A stretch of 64,000 nucleotides of DNA from Symbiodinium natans (lineage: Eukaryota; Sar; Dinophyceae; Suessiales; Symbiodiniaceae): assembly GCA_905221605.1 (NCBI GenBank), contig CAJNDS010002499.1, positions 325,420 through 389,419 of the forward strand. The letters run 5' to 3'. Under the pieces are notes generated by a model, which worked only from the letters and a program-made list of their open reading frames with translations, had not been told where the DNA came from and did no database searches. This document shows, one piece after another, positions 23,740 through 35,805 of the stretch. Position numbers and translations under genes: made by a program. Numbering within the stretch: position 1 is the stretch's first letter; every line of letters begins with the position of its first letter.

Positions 23740-24295
23740 CTGCGCGGGCACAGAATCGCGAGAATTCTGGAAACTTTCATCAGACTTGATCTGAAGCTGA
23801 AGCGGCACAAGTGCTCGTAAAGAGCGGCACAATGTCGCAGAGCTTCAAAAAAACATAAAACAAAAACATCTCTTTCGAAAGTTTCCAAAACAGAAATTCT
23901 TAGACGACTGAGCGGCAAAATGCTCGCCGACGGCACAAGTGCTCGCTGAAGCGGCACAAGTGCTCGTCAAAGAGCGGCACAATGCTTGCAGAGGAGTTAA
24001 AAAGCACAAAAAAAACCAAAACACTCAACAAAAAACAAAATGCAAAGCGGCATAACAAGCTTAAAGACGGGTGTCTCGCGAAAAAAAACATCTCTTTTGC
24101 AAGTTGCAGAGTGCTCGCCACGGCACAAGTGCTCGCTGAAGCGGCACAATTGCTCGTCAAAGAGCGGCACAATGTCGCAGAGCAAAGTTTTCAACACCGA
24201 AATTCTTGGACTAAGCGGCAAAGTGCTCGCCGACGGCACAAGTGCTCGCTGAAGCGGCACAAGTGCTCAGCAACACAATGCTCGCAAAGCTTTCA
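23740..24295. repeat. GCGGCACAAGTGCTCGCTGA repeats
   Basis: GCGGCACAAGTGCTCG, CTGAAGCGGCACAA, TCGTCAAAGAGCGGCACAAT and GTCGCAGAGC recur at about 23805, 23930, 24110 and 24220, separated by A-rich linkers. Related single units lie at 25690-25760. The copy 2 equivalents are at 31700-32200. Confidence 0.8.
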
Positions 24296-24759
24296 AAAAA
24301 GTAGAAAAAAAACAAAACACGCAACAAAACACAAATGCAAAGCCAAAAAACAAATACAAAAACATAACAAGATTCGAGGGGGGGTGGAATTTAGAATAAA
24401 TTACCTTCTCTCTCTTCTTAAAGGGAAGTTCATGTTTAGAGTCTCACTTCTCTGGTTTCGAAAAATGAAATCCAAAAAACAAAACAAGATTCGAGGGGGG
24501 TGGAATTTAGAACAAATCCTTCTCTCTCATCTTCAAGATAAATTACTGATTAGAGTCTCACTTCTCTGGCCTCGAATAATGAAACCAAAAAACAACAAGG
24601 TTTCAGGGGGGTGGAATTTAGAATAAATCCCTTCTCTCTTTTCTTAAAGAATAAAATTAAACCAAAAGGGCGTCTCAACACCTTCAACACCCTTTAAGCT
24701 TTTTTCCTGAAGCCCCCCCAGGCCCCCTTTACGCCCCCCTTTAAGCCCCCCCCTGAAAC

Positions 24760-25098
24760 CAAACATAAAAATAATGATAATGATATTGATATTGATATTA
24801 ATATAATAAAAAATGATAATAATAATAATAATATTTAAAGAAAAGAAAAAAAGAAAAAATAATAAGAATGTTAATAATGATAATAATGATAATAATGATA
24901 TTAATAATAATCAAAAAAATGAAAAAACAATGAAAAGATTTAATTGCGGTGCAACACATCTTTTATCAAATTGTGATGGTGCAAGCATCAATCAAACATT
25001 ATTAAAATATTGTGATTATATTTCTAATCCAAATAATCCAAATGGTATGTTTAAAAGTGTTACTTTAGTATCAGGCGCAACAGGTCATACCCCTTAAG
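24760..25098. other. AT-rich island in copy 1
   Basis: About 340 bp of very AT-rich DNA sits abruptly between CTTAAGCCCCCC arrays. It starts with AATAATGAT-type simple repeat and continues as non-repetitive sequence to about 25095. A plus-strand frame (24813-25097) ends in a non-repetitive peptide with NCGATHLLSNCDG and VTLVSGATGHTP. I cannot assign it. The composition is unlike anything else here and points to an organellar or foreign origin. The same island is in copy 2 at 32664-33001. Confidence 0.7.
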
Positions 25099-26020
25099 CT
25101 CCCCCTTAAGCCCCCCCTTAAGCCCCCCGCTTAAGTCCCGCCTTAAGCCCCCCCTGAAGCCCCTGAAGCCGCTTCAGGAGAACAAGAAACTGAGGTGGTG
25201 GAATTTAAACATCTCGACCCTTCGCTTCTTCCATTTAGCCCTCCTTCACGCTCCCTTTAAGCAATGACTTTTTTCGGGGGAAGCAAAGGTCAAACCCTTT
25301 AAGCTCCCCTTTAAAGCCCCCCTTAAGCCCCCCCTTAAGCCCCCCATCAAGCCCCTTAACTCCTTAGAAGCGCCTTCAAAGGGTCTGGCTCCAAAGCCCC
25401 CTTAAACCCCTTAAGCCTCGCAAGAAAGGTAAATTGCAAACAGGGAAGTTAATGTTTAGCGTCTCACTTCTCTGGTATCGAAAAATAAAATCCAAAAAAC
25501 AAAACAAGATTCAAGGGAAGGGGGAATTCAAAAGACTCAGAAGAAACCCCCTCTCTCTGACCTTGAAGAATGAAAAGGTTTCAGATGGGTGGAATTTGGA
25601 ATAAATCCCTTCTCTCTTTTCTCCAAAAGTGCGTCTAAAAAGCTGCCCTGGTTGCGGTCTGCTTCCAAAGCCTTGAATGCAAACATGGCAACAAGAGTGC
25701 TCGTCAAAGAGCTCGCCGCGGCACAAGTGCTGCTGCGGCCCAGAATCTCGCAGAGCTTTTTGAAAAGGCAGAAAAAACAAACACGCAACAAAACACAATG
25801 CAAAGCGGCACAACAAGCTTTTAGACGGGTGTCTTGCAGAAGCAGCAATTTCAAGTTTCAACTTGCCTCTTTTCAAAAGCTTGAGGATTTTTTTCTTGGC
25901 CCCACACTGTGGTTGAAAAAAAGACAAAAGTTTTTTTCTTGACCCCAACATTTGCTCCAAACAAAAAAACACGGAAGGGTTCAGAAAAAGACATTCCGGG
26001 GCCAAGAAAAAAACCAGCTC

Positions 26021-27384
26021 GAACCCATTTCATTTTGAGGCGGTTGACATCTGTGGTTTGCAGCTCCCACCAGATGTCACCGTGGGTCTTGCCCGGCTTT
26101 GGGCTGCGGACTCGTTTCGGGACACCAAGGCAGTCTAGTGTCGTGTCAAAGGGCCTTCGGTATAACGGGCCAGCTGCAAAACGGCATACAGCTCCCCCCG
26201 AAAAACCGTCTGTGGTCCAGGGACTTGGCCTACGATTGCTCCTACCTGGACGTATTCTTGGCCCTGTTTCTTGGGAGGCCCCTGGTCCACAGCGATCTCG
26301 GGCCTTGGGCCCTGCCTTCCTGGAACCATGTTGGCAACTCCCAGTTCTGGGCTTCCCACCAAGCACAATCCAAGAGCACATGCTCCCAGTCCGCTTCCTG
26401 GTGGCATCGGGGGCACACTTTGACAGCAGAGTTTTGGTTTGGCTGCACACCAAGGCACCCTGCCAAACACACCTCAGGGCAGCTGCTTTCGTGGTTCGCC
26501 CTTCTTTCTTAAATCCCCCCAGCAGTTTCCTCCCTACCGTCCAGTCGACCCCCTCCTTGAGCTCAGGGGCAGCGAGGCCGGTGGCGATGCGGCGGTCCAC
26601 CTCTTTCTGATAGGTTTGCTGGAGGAGGTCTAGGACACGACACTCCTGCTGTAGGGTGTGCATGGTGTGTCTGGTGCCTTGGGTGTCCAGCCACTCATCA
26701 CTGCCTCTAGGCTGCCAACCCAGGTCAAGCAGGTATGCAACTGTGGCTGCCAAAGGGCCCCTTACCATTTGCCACCTGCTGCCGGCTTCTTCCAGCTTTT
26801 GGACTGTGAGGCCCCAGGTTCTCTCCAGCAGGTCTTCCTTGCCGGCCCACCTCTTCTTGAGCTGGAACCAGGCTTCAACTTGCTGGACCATCATGGTGCG
26901 ACCCGGATCCTGGTACCTGTCTCCTACAGAGGACAGAGCCACCTCTAGGTTGCCCATTTTCTGTCTGCCAGACTGTTCAGCCAGGGCAGTCCGGAGCTTC
27001 TGTCTCCGGGTGGGTGGCATTCCCTGGGCTTGGTGGCCCCAAGTAAGGACGGAGGCAACCCCTCCTCTGAAGAGGCGGACCTTGGCCGGCGCGCCACTCC
27101 TGTGGTTTCAGCCAAGTTCAGGACTTGGGTGAGCTGCTCATAGGCCGGCCCAGGGAGGTTTTTGAGGGCAGCATAGGTGAGCCCATCAAGGCCTCCTGCC
27201 TTGTCGGTGACATTCTTGAGGATGACCTTGAGCACCTCTGCTGTTATCTTGAACAGCGGGGAGGCTTTGGCTGCATCCAGCAGGGTTTGGCCGATTCTAC
27301 CTCTCCCCAAATTGCGACCCACTGCTTCCTCCTGGCCCCTGGGCGCTCTTCGCCTGGGAGGTTCTGGAAGGGCCGATCTAGGAA
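26021..27384 (-). pseudogene. LINE remnant: RT fingers and C-terminal knuckle part, minus strand
   Basis: Reading leftward from 27384, the first frame has DKAGGLDGLTYAALKNLPG, which resembles the finger region of LINE reverse transcriptases. The palm motifs (A, B, YxDD) are missing. Reading then passes to a frame from 27020, with charged helical sequence (GPLAATVAYLLDLGWQP). After a frameshift near 26470 it reaches CPRCHQEADWEHVLLDC, the CCHC knuckle typical of LINE C-termini. It is broken by a palm deletion and frameshifts. Its 5' side abuts the left end of element copy 2 and its 3' side the right end of copy 1. Confidence 0.6.
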
Positions 27385-27865
27385 CCGGGCTTCTCTTTTT
27401 CCTGGCCCCGGAATGTCTTTTTTCCGACCCCGCGACCTTTTTCAACCCCGGAAAGTCTTTTTTTTGGCCTCGGTCTTTTTCCAGGCCTCGTTACGGGGCC
27501 CAAAAAAAACAAATGTCTTTTTGACGACCCTGTTCGCAGCCGTCAAAGAAGGAACGACCGTCTTTTTCTCAACCCCGCAGCGTCTTGTGACCGACCCCGC
27601 TTCTTTTTCCGGACCCCGGAATGTTTTTTTTCAGCCTTTGCCGAACACACAGAGCTTCAAAAAGGAGGTGTAAAATGTTGCTGTAGCATTGCAAGCGAAC
27701 AGGTGCAGTTCACAACTCTAAACTCTAAACCCTAAATCCCAAAACCCTAAACTCTGAATCCCTAAACCCCAAACTTTAAAACCTTAACCCCCAAAAGCTC
27801 CAAACGCTAAAGTTGAAGTTCGACCTAAACCCGAAATTGAGAACTAGGGGCTGGTTCCCTGGACA

Positions 27866-29117
27866 GGTAGGGGGGGCCGGCTTGTGATACAAGCACAGTC
27901 CCCCCAACCCCTGCTCATCTGCGAAATCTATCATACAAGCAGGGTCCGCCCAACCGCCCTGCTTGTCTGGAAACCTGTCAAACAAGCACAGCCCCTCTGC
28001 CTTTTGCGAAACCCGTCCCCCTACCTGTCACACAAGCACAGCCACCCCAGCCCCGCTGCTTATCTGCAACGCTTGTGAAACCTCTCATACAAGCACAGCC
28101 CCCTCAACCCCCAACCTGCCCCTCTGCCTATTTGGAAACCCGTCCCCCTACCTGTCACACAAGCACAGTCCTCTCAATTCCCTTGCTTATCTGCAACGCC
28201 TGTGAAACTTCTCATACAAGCACAGTCCCCTCAACCCCCCTGCTTATCTGGGGATATACAAGCACAGCCCCTCTGCCTTTTGCGAAACCCGTCCCCCTAC
28301 CTGTCACACAAGCACAGTCCCCCCAACCCCCCTACTTATCTGCAACGCCTGTGAAACCTTTCATACAAGCACAGCCACCTCAACCCCCCTGCTTATCTGC
28401 AAAACCTGCCCCTTTGCGTCCCCCTACCTGTCACACAAGCACAGTCCTCTCAATTCCCTTGCTTATCTGCAACGCCTGTGAAACTTCTCATACAAGCACA
28501 GTCCCCTCAACCCCCCTGCTTATCTGGGGATATACAAGCACAGCCCCTCTGCCTTTTGCGAAACCCGTCCCCCTACCTGTCACACAAGCACAGTCCCCCC
28601 AACCCCCCTGCTTATCTGCAACGCCTGTGAAACCTTTCATACAAGCACCGCCACCTCAACCCCCCTGCTTATCTGCAAAACCTGCCCCTTTGCGTCCCCC
28701 TACCTGTCACACAAGCACAGTCCTCTCAATTCCCTGGCTTATCTGCAACGCCTGTGAAACTTCTCATACAAGCACAGTCCCCTCAACCCCCCTGCTTATC
28801 TGCAAAACCTGTCGCACTGCTTATCTGCGAAACCCGTCCCCCTACTTGTCACACAAGCACAGTCCTCTCAATTCCCTTGCTCATCTGCAACGCCTGTGAA
28901 ACCTCTCATACAAGCACAGCCCCCTCAACCCCCCTGCTTATCTGCAAAACCGTCGCACTGCTTATCTGCGAAACCCGTCCCCCTACCTGTCACACAAGCA
29001 CAGTCCTCTCAATTCCCTTGCTCATCTGCAACGCCTGTGAAACTTCTCATACAAGCACAGTCCCCTCAACCCCCCTGCTTATCTGCAAAACCTGTCGCAC
29101 TGCTTATCTGCGAAACC
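27866..29117. repeat. Composite ACAAGCACAG tandem array, copy 2
   Basis: Same module order as 19975-21222. It retains one CTTATCTGCAACG module that copy 1 has lost near 20290, and small differences are visible near 28109 and 28330. Confidence 0.9.
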
Positions 29118-32100
29118 CGTGAGTTGCAACGCCCCTCGCCACATTCACTCACTTTAGAGGCGGCATCTTTTCGCATACTATGTTTGCAAGCGGGGGGGGC
29201 TGCGCGCCCCCCCCAGACCCCCCCCCTGGCAAAAGCCTCCCAACAAAAATCTTGAAGGGGGGCTTCAGGCTTCAACAAAGCTTCAAGGGGCTTTTGTGTT
29301 TATTTAGGGTTTGGGGTTCAGGGTTTAGGTTTAAGGTAAATATAACTTCTCCGCTACGACAACAAGAAACAAGGAGTTGAATTTAAAATGATTTTCTTCA
29401 CTTCTCTGCCAAGGGGGTGAAATTTAGAACAATTTTCACCTTTTTGCCATGACAACCAGAAACAAGGGTGTGAAATTTACAAAAATTCTTCTCTGCCATG
29501 ACAACAAGAAACAAACGGGTAAAATTTAGAATAATTGTCACTTCTCTGCCATGTTCTATAACTCCGATTCTCGAAGACTGAAACACTTAAGCAAAAAGAG
29601 GGCGGGTGGAATTTAGAGGAAACACGGGGAAAAACAAGAAACGAGGGGGGTGGAATTTGGAATAATTCTCTCTACCCCCACTTCTCCGACTTGATTCAGC
29701 AGTGTAAGAGGCGTAATACTTCCTGGCCCTTCTGTGGAGGGTTTTAGGCAGCACTTTAAGAGGCAAACACAAGCATTTGAATCCACTCAAACCCATGACG
29801 CGAGCAACGTGTTTGCCCCAACCCCCGGGCTTTTTTACCCAACCCTCCCGCTTTTTTAAGCCGGGCAAGGTTGCGTGGAAGCATATGAATCATCTCCAAA
29901 ACAAAACAAAACATGGGTTCTCGGCTTAGCCCCGCGCCACGTCACTGCACAAAGGAGTCGTCGGGCACGTGCAGGCCGCAGCCGCTTCCCCTAGCCTCAC
30001 CTTGACCAAAGGCCCTCCTTGTTGTAAGCCGGGCAGGTTTGCTTCAAAGCATAGGAATGCTGGTTAAGCCCATAATGCAAGCATCGTGTTTGCGAATGGG
30101 GGGGGCTGCGCCCCCCCCAACCCCCCCGCTTTTTTAAGCCGGGCAAGATTGAAATGTATGTTTAGAGTTTCACTTCTCTGGTTTCGAATAGTGAAATCCA
30201 AAAAACAAATACAAAAACATAACAAGATTCGAGGGGGGTGGAATTTAGAATAAATTCCCTTCTCTCTCTTCTTAAAGGGAAGTTCATGTTTAGAGTCTCA
30301 CTTCTCTGGTTTCGAAAAAAGAAGTCCAAAAAACAAAACAAGATTCGAGGGGGGTGGAATTTAGAATAAATCCCTCTCTCTCATCTTCAAGATAAATTAC
30401 TGTTTAGAGTCTCACTTCTCTGGCCTCGAATAATGAAACCAAAAAACAGCAAGGTTTCAGGGGGGTGGAAGTTAGAATAAATCCCTTCTCTCTTTTCTTA
30501 AAGAATAAAATTAAACCAAAAGGGCGTCTCAACACCTTCAACACCCTTTAAGCTCCTCTCCTGAAGCCCCCCCCCCCCAAGCCCCCCCCTTAAGGCCCCC
30601 TTTAAGCCCCCCTTTAACCCCCCTTAAGCCCCCCCGTTAAACCCCACCGTTAAGCCCCCCCTTTAAGCCCCCCCTTAAGCCCCCCTTAAGCCCTTAAGCC
30701 CCCCTTAAGCTCCCCCTTAAGCCCCCCTTAAGCCCCCCCCCTTAAGCCCCCCCTTAAGCCCCCCCTGAAGCCCCCCCTGAAGCCCCTTCAGGATAACAAG
30801 AAACCAAGGGGGTGGAATAAAAAATTCTCGACTCTTCTCTTCTTCCAATAAGCCCTCCTTCACGCTCCCAAAAAAGCAATGACCTTTTTTCGGGGGAGGC
30901 AAAGGGTCAAACCCTTTAAGCCCCCCCCCTCAGCTCCCCCTTAAGCCCCCCTGAAGCCTCCCTTAAGCCCCTTAACTCCCCCTTAGAAGCGCCTTCAAAG
31001 GGTCTGGCTCCAAAGCCACCCCTTAAACCCCTTAAGCCTCGCAAGAAAAGAGCCTGCAAACATTGGTAAATTGCAAACACACCTGTGCGCGCCTTGCGGC
31101 GCGAGGGGGGTGGAATTTAAAAAAAAACTCCCTTCTCTCTCTTCTTGAAGGGAAGTTAATGTTTAGCGTCTCACTTTTCTGGTTTCGAAAAATGAAATCC
31201 AAAAAACAAAACAAGATTCGAGGGGGGGAGTTTAGAAGAAACCCCCTCTCTCATCTTCAAGATAAATTACTGTTTAGAGTCTCACTTCTCTGGCCTTGAA
31301 GAATGAAAAGGTTTCAGAGGGGTGGAATTTAGAATAAATCCCTTCTCTCTTTTCTTAAAGAATATAATTAAACCAAAAGGGCGTCTCAACACCTTCAACA
31401 CCCTTTAAGCTCCTCTCCTGAAGCCCCCCCAAAGCCCCCCCCCTTAAGCCCCCCTTTAAGCCCTCAGCTCCCCCTTAAGCCCCCTTCAGCCTTCCTTAAA
31501 GCCCTTAAAAAGTTTTTTTGGTTGCGCCTTCACTCCCAAAGCCTTGAAGCCTGCAAACATGGTAAATTACAACACACCTGTGTGTACCTGGAAATACTTT
31601 TCTTCGAAGTGCAGAAGCTAAAAAAATTTCCAGAGATGTGTCCACTGCGCGGGCACAGAATCGCGAGAATTCTGGAAACTTTCATCAGACTTGATCTGAA
31701 GCTGAAGCGGCACAAGTGCTCGTAAAGAGCGGCACAATGTCGCAGAGCTTCAAAAAAACATAAAACAAAAACATCTCTTTCGAAAGTTTCCAAAACAGAA
31801 ATTCTTAGACGACTGAGCGGCAAAATGCTCGCCGACGGCACAAGTGCTCGCTGAAGCGGCACAGTTGCTCGTCAAAGAGCGGCACAATGCTTGCAGAGGA
31901 GTTAAAAAGCACAAAAAAAAACCAAAACACTCAACAAAAAACAAAATGCAAAGCGGCATAACAAGCTTAAAGACGGGTGTCTCGCGAAAAAAAACATCTC
32001 TTTTGCAAGTTGCAGAGTGCTCGCCACGGCACAAGTGCTCGCTGAAGCGGCACAATTGCTCGTCAAAGAGCGGCACAATGTCGCAGAGCAAAGTTTTCAA

Positions 32101-32663
32101 CACCGAAATTCTTGGACTAAGCGGCAAAGTGCTCGCCGACGGCACAAGTGCTCGCTGAAGCGGCACAAGTGCTCAGCAACACAATGCTCGCAAAGCTTTC
32201 AAAAAAGTAGAAAAAAAACAAAACACGCAACAAAACACAAATGCAAAGCCAAAAAACAAATACAAAAACATAACAAGATTCGAGGGGGGGTGGAATTTAG
32301 AATAAATTACCTTCTCTCTCTTCTTAAAGGGAAGTTCATGTTTAGAGTCTCACTTCTCTGGTTTCGAAAAATGAAATCCAAAAAACAAAACAAGATTCGA
32401 GGGGGGTGGAATTTAGAACAAATCCTTCTCTCTCATCTTCAAGATAAATTACTGATTAGAGTCTCACTTCTCTGGCCTCGAATAATGAAACCAAAAAACA
32501 ACAAGGTTTCAGGGGGGTGGAATTTAGAATAAATCCCTTCTCTCTTTTCTTAAAGAATAAAATTAAACCAAAAGGGCGTCTCAACACCTTCAACACCCTT
32601 TAAGCTTTTTTCCTGAAGCCCCCCCAGGCCCCCTTTACGCCCCCCTTTAAGCCCCCCCCTGAA

Positions 32664-33001
32664 ACCAAACATAAAAATAATGATAATGATATTGATATTG
32701 ATATTAATATAATAAAAAATGATAATAATAATAATATTTAAAGAAAAGAAAAAAAGAAAAAATAATAAGAATGTTAATAATGATAATAATGATAATAATG
32801 ATATTAATAATAATCAAAAAAATGAAAAAAACAATGAAAAGATTTAATTGCGGTGCAACACATCTTTTATCAAATTGTGATGGTGCAAGCATCAATCAAA
32901 CATTATTAAAATATTGTGATTATATTTCTAATCCAAATAATCCAAATGGTATGTTTAAAAGTGTTACTTTAGTATCAGGCGCAACAGGTCATACCCCTTA
33001 A
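32664..33001. other. AT-rich island in copy 2
   Basis: Counterpart of 24760-25098, differing mainly in the length of the AATAAT simple repeat and of an A-run (32818-32832). The non-repetitive part, with NCGATHLLSNCDG, is unchanged as far as I can see. Confidence 0.75.
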
Positions 33002-33924
33002 GCTCCCCCTTAAGCCCCCCCTTAAGCCCCCCGCTTAAGTCCCGCCTTAAGCCCCCCCTGAAGCCCCTGAAGCCGCTTCAGGAGAACAAGAAACTGAGGT
33101 GGTGGAATTTAAAAATCTCGACCCTTCGCTTCTTCCATTTAGCCCTCCTTCACGCTCCCTTTAAGCAATGACTTTTTTCGGGGGAGGCAAAGGTCAAACC
33201 CTTTAAGCTCCCCTTTAAAGCCCCCCTTAAGCCCCCCCTTAAGCCCCCCATCAAGCCCCTTAACTCCTTAGAAGCGCCTTCAAAGGGTCTGGCTCCAAAG
33301 CCCCCTTAAACCCCTTAAGCCTCGCAAGAAAGGTAAATTGCAAACAGGGAAGTTAATGTTTAGCGTCTCACTTCTCTGGTATCGAAAAATAAAATCCAAA
33401 AAACAAAACAAGATTCAAGGGAAGGGGGAATTCAAAAGACTCAGAAGAAACCCCCTCTCTCTGACCTTGAAGAATGAAAAGGTTTCAGATGGGTGGAATT
33501 TGGAATAAATCCCTTCTCTCTTTTCTCCAAAAGTGCGTCTAAAAAGCTCCCCTGGTTGCGGTCTGCTTCCAAAGCCTTGAATGCAAACATGGCAACAAGA
33601 GTGCTCGTCAAAGAGCTCGCCGCGGCACAAGTGCTGCTGCGGCCCAGAATCTCGCAGAGCTTTTTGAAAAGGCAGAAAAAGCAAACACGCAACAAAACAC
33701 AATGCAAAGCGGCACAACAAGCTTTTAGACGGGTGTCTTGCAGAAGCAGCAATTTCAAGTTTCAACTTGCCTCTTTTCAAAAGCTTGAGGATTTTTTTCT
33801 TGGCCCCACACTGTGGTTGAAAAAAAGACAAAAGTTTTTTTCTTGACCCCAACATTTGCTCCAAACAAAAAAACACGGAAGGGTTCAGAAAAAGACATTC
33901 CGGGGCCAAGAAAAAAACCAGCTC

Positions 33925-34650
33925 CCTGCAAGACATGTCCAGTTCATAGCACCTGTCACCACTGCCATCAAAGCTGAACACCACGCTGGCAAGGATTTTA
34001 GGAGCCACCACCCTGGACCAGATACCTCGCTTGGCAGACCATAGACGATTTACTCTGCCGTCACGGCATGTCCTGTCCACCAAATCGTTTTAGCCTTGGG
34101 TTGAGCCAAGACCGAGCTTGTGGTCCCAAACCGCCCGAAACCGACGATGCAAGATGATTAGATGACGCAAGGCTCTTGGACGCCCTCTGCCTTTTTCAAC
34201 AAGCGGGAGCATGTCTTCGTTGCCGCATCTTCTTGGGAGAATCCATATTAGCGGTGTCTCCTAAGCATAAATGCGTGCCACTGCAGTCCAGAGTGGGGTA
34301 TCACTGTACATCTCTCGAAAAGGCTCCACACGTACGCCACGTGCCCGAGCCGCCAAACATTCAAGAGTGCTGCTCTACCCTACTGCTGCTATCAAACTTG
34401 GGGACACTTGTCTCCGAAAGGCCTGATCGTACTTACGATAAGACCCGGAACACGCAAGTCAACAGCCGCCCCGGCGTGGCCGGCTCCCAGACGAGCTTCC
34501 TGTGCGGCGCTGATCGAAGTCGCCCATTGCCAGGGCGACTAGCTCCGGCGTCCCCGACTCAGCCGCGCGCCAGCAGACTTCAGATTCATAAACATCTTGC
34601 AGCATCCGCTGGCACTGGACGCGAACACTGAGAAGCAGGCGCACGGGGTC
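33925..34650 (-). pseudogene. Possible LINE 5' (endonuclease/linker) remnant, minus strand
   Basis: Minus-strand frames hold LVALAMGDFDQ (near 34510-34550), which resembles the GDFN strand of an AP-type endonuclease, and later GRVNRLWSAKRG (34083 down to 33925), of the type found between endonuclease and reverse transcriptase. Stops interrupt the region between. The order on the minus strand fits the LINE whose finger region resumes at 27384 on the other side of element copy 2. The similarity is weak and the join is my inference. Confidence 0.35.
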
Positions 34651-34967
34651 GAAAACTGATCCTCAAGCAAATTTGAATTTGAATGTCTGTAGCGGATGTA
34701 ATGTCATCTTGGCTCCACGCGCGAGCACGCTCTTCCTTTGGTAGTTGCGCGGTAACAACCTGGGCCAGGAATGTAGGCTGCAAGTCCCTCCTCCAGTTTC
34801 TAGAGGGGGGTCCCAGCAACTGATTGTTCAACATTCTTCAATAGCACACCTCGTTTTTGAATGTATTGGACGGGTGGCGAGGGAGGAAGTTAAGAGTTCA
34901 GGAGACCGGCATGTGCTCATGGCTTCCATCTGTGATTTTGGAGCATCGTGGATTTCAGGAGAACGGG
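34651..34967. other. No gene recognised
   Basis: Unique-looking DNA between the LINE remnant and the inverted repeat that starts at about 34968. No motif identified. Confidence 0.4.
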
Positions 34968-35115
34968 CCCCCCCCCCCTTTGGGCAAAGGGGGGCTTAAG
35001 CCCCCCTTTAAGCCCCCCTTTAAGCCCCCCTTGAGCCCCCCTTCAAAGGGGTTCCTGCAAAGGGGGTCCCTTCCGGGGGGGGGGGGGGGGGAAAGGGTCA
35101 AAGCCCTTAAGCCCC

Positions 35116-35385
35116 CCCTTCAGCCCCCCTTAAGCCCCCCTTAAGCCCCCCCCCCCCCTTAAGCCCCCCCTTAAGCCCCCCCTTTAGGCCCCCCTTAAGC
35201 CCCCCCCTTAAGCCCCCCCTTTAAAGCCCCCTTTAAGCCCCCTTGAAGCCCCCCTTTAAGCCCCCTTTAAAGCCCCCCTTTAAGCCCCCCTTTAAGCCCC
35301 CCCCCCCTTTAAGCCCCCCTCTTTTTAAGCCCCCTTAAAACCCCCCCTAAAGCTCCCCCCTGAAGCCGCAACCAAGCCCCCCCCT
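35116..35385. repeat. CTTAAGCCCCCC array
   Basis: Irregular TTTAAGCCCCCC/CTTAAGCCCCCC units with C-run length variation. Related arrays in this block: 36930-37250, 41030-41130, 41680-41850 and, on the opposite strand, 41957-42330. Confidence 0.9.
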
Positions 35386-35800
35386 CTGTGGAGGGTTTAG
35401 GCAGCAGTTTAAGAGGCCTAATACTTGCTGGGCCTTTGGGCAGCAATTTAAGAGGCGTAATACTTGCTGGGCCTTCTGCGGAGGGTTTAGGCAGCAGTTC
35501 AAGAGGCCTAATACTTGCTGGGCCTTTTTTGGAGGGTTTGGGCAGCAGTTTAAAAGGCGTAACACTTGCTGGGCCTTCTGCGGAGGGTTTAGGCAGCAGT
35601 TTAAGAGGCCTGACACTTGCTGGGCCTTTTGTGGAGGGTTTGGGCAGCAGTTTAAACGGCGTAATACTTGCTGGGCCTTCTGTGAATACTCGCTGGGCCT
35701 TTTGTGGAGGGTTCGGGCAGCAGTTTAAGTTTAAGACGTCGAAGAGGCGTAATACCTGCTGGGCCTTCGGTGGAGGATTTAGGCAGCAGTTTAAGAGGCC
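35386..35800. repeat. 51-bp tandem repeat, about 8 units
   Basis: The unit runs GGAGGGTTTAGGCAGCAGTT, TAAGAGGCCTAATACTTGCT and GGGCCTTCTGC, and repeats every 51 bp with some deletions. 51 is a multiple of 3, which keeps frames open. One related unit lies in each TIR element (about 21785-21860). Confidence 0.9.
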
Positions 35801-35805
35801 TAATG

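Larger units (their letters stand above)
19494..26020. mobile_element. 6.5-kb element with terminal inverted repeats, copy 1
   Basis: The block is repeated almost base for base at 27385-33924, with different DNA outside both ends. Its ends are inverted relative to each other: 19505-19532 at the left and the reverse complement of 25984-26011 at the right share GGCCCCGGAATGTCTTTTT and agree at about 26 of 28 positions. Further subterminal copies of CCCCGGAA[TA]GTCTTTTT follow at the left, and related GGCCCCA/GACCCCA units at the right, as often seen in DNA transposons. No transposase is visible, so this is probably non-autonomous. No clear target duplication was found. Confidence 0.75.
27385..33924. 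mobile_element. 6.5-kb element with terminal inverted repeats, copy 2
   Basis: It matches 19494-26020 over its whole length, with about 13 bp net length difference and scattered substitutions. The left end (27396-27423) and right end (33888-33915) carry the same inverted GGCCCCGGAATGTCTTTTT termini. The left flank is the minus-strand LINE at 26021-27384 and the right flank (33925 on) appears to be the 5' part of the same LINE. The copy therefore looks inserted into that LINE. High identity of the copies implies recent duplication or homogenisation. Confidence 0.8.

Noticed and set aside
24760..25098. Definite mitochondrial insertion
   Set aside because: The AT-rich composition fits, but I could not match the peptide to cox1, cox3 or cob in any frame, so the origin is left open.
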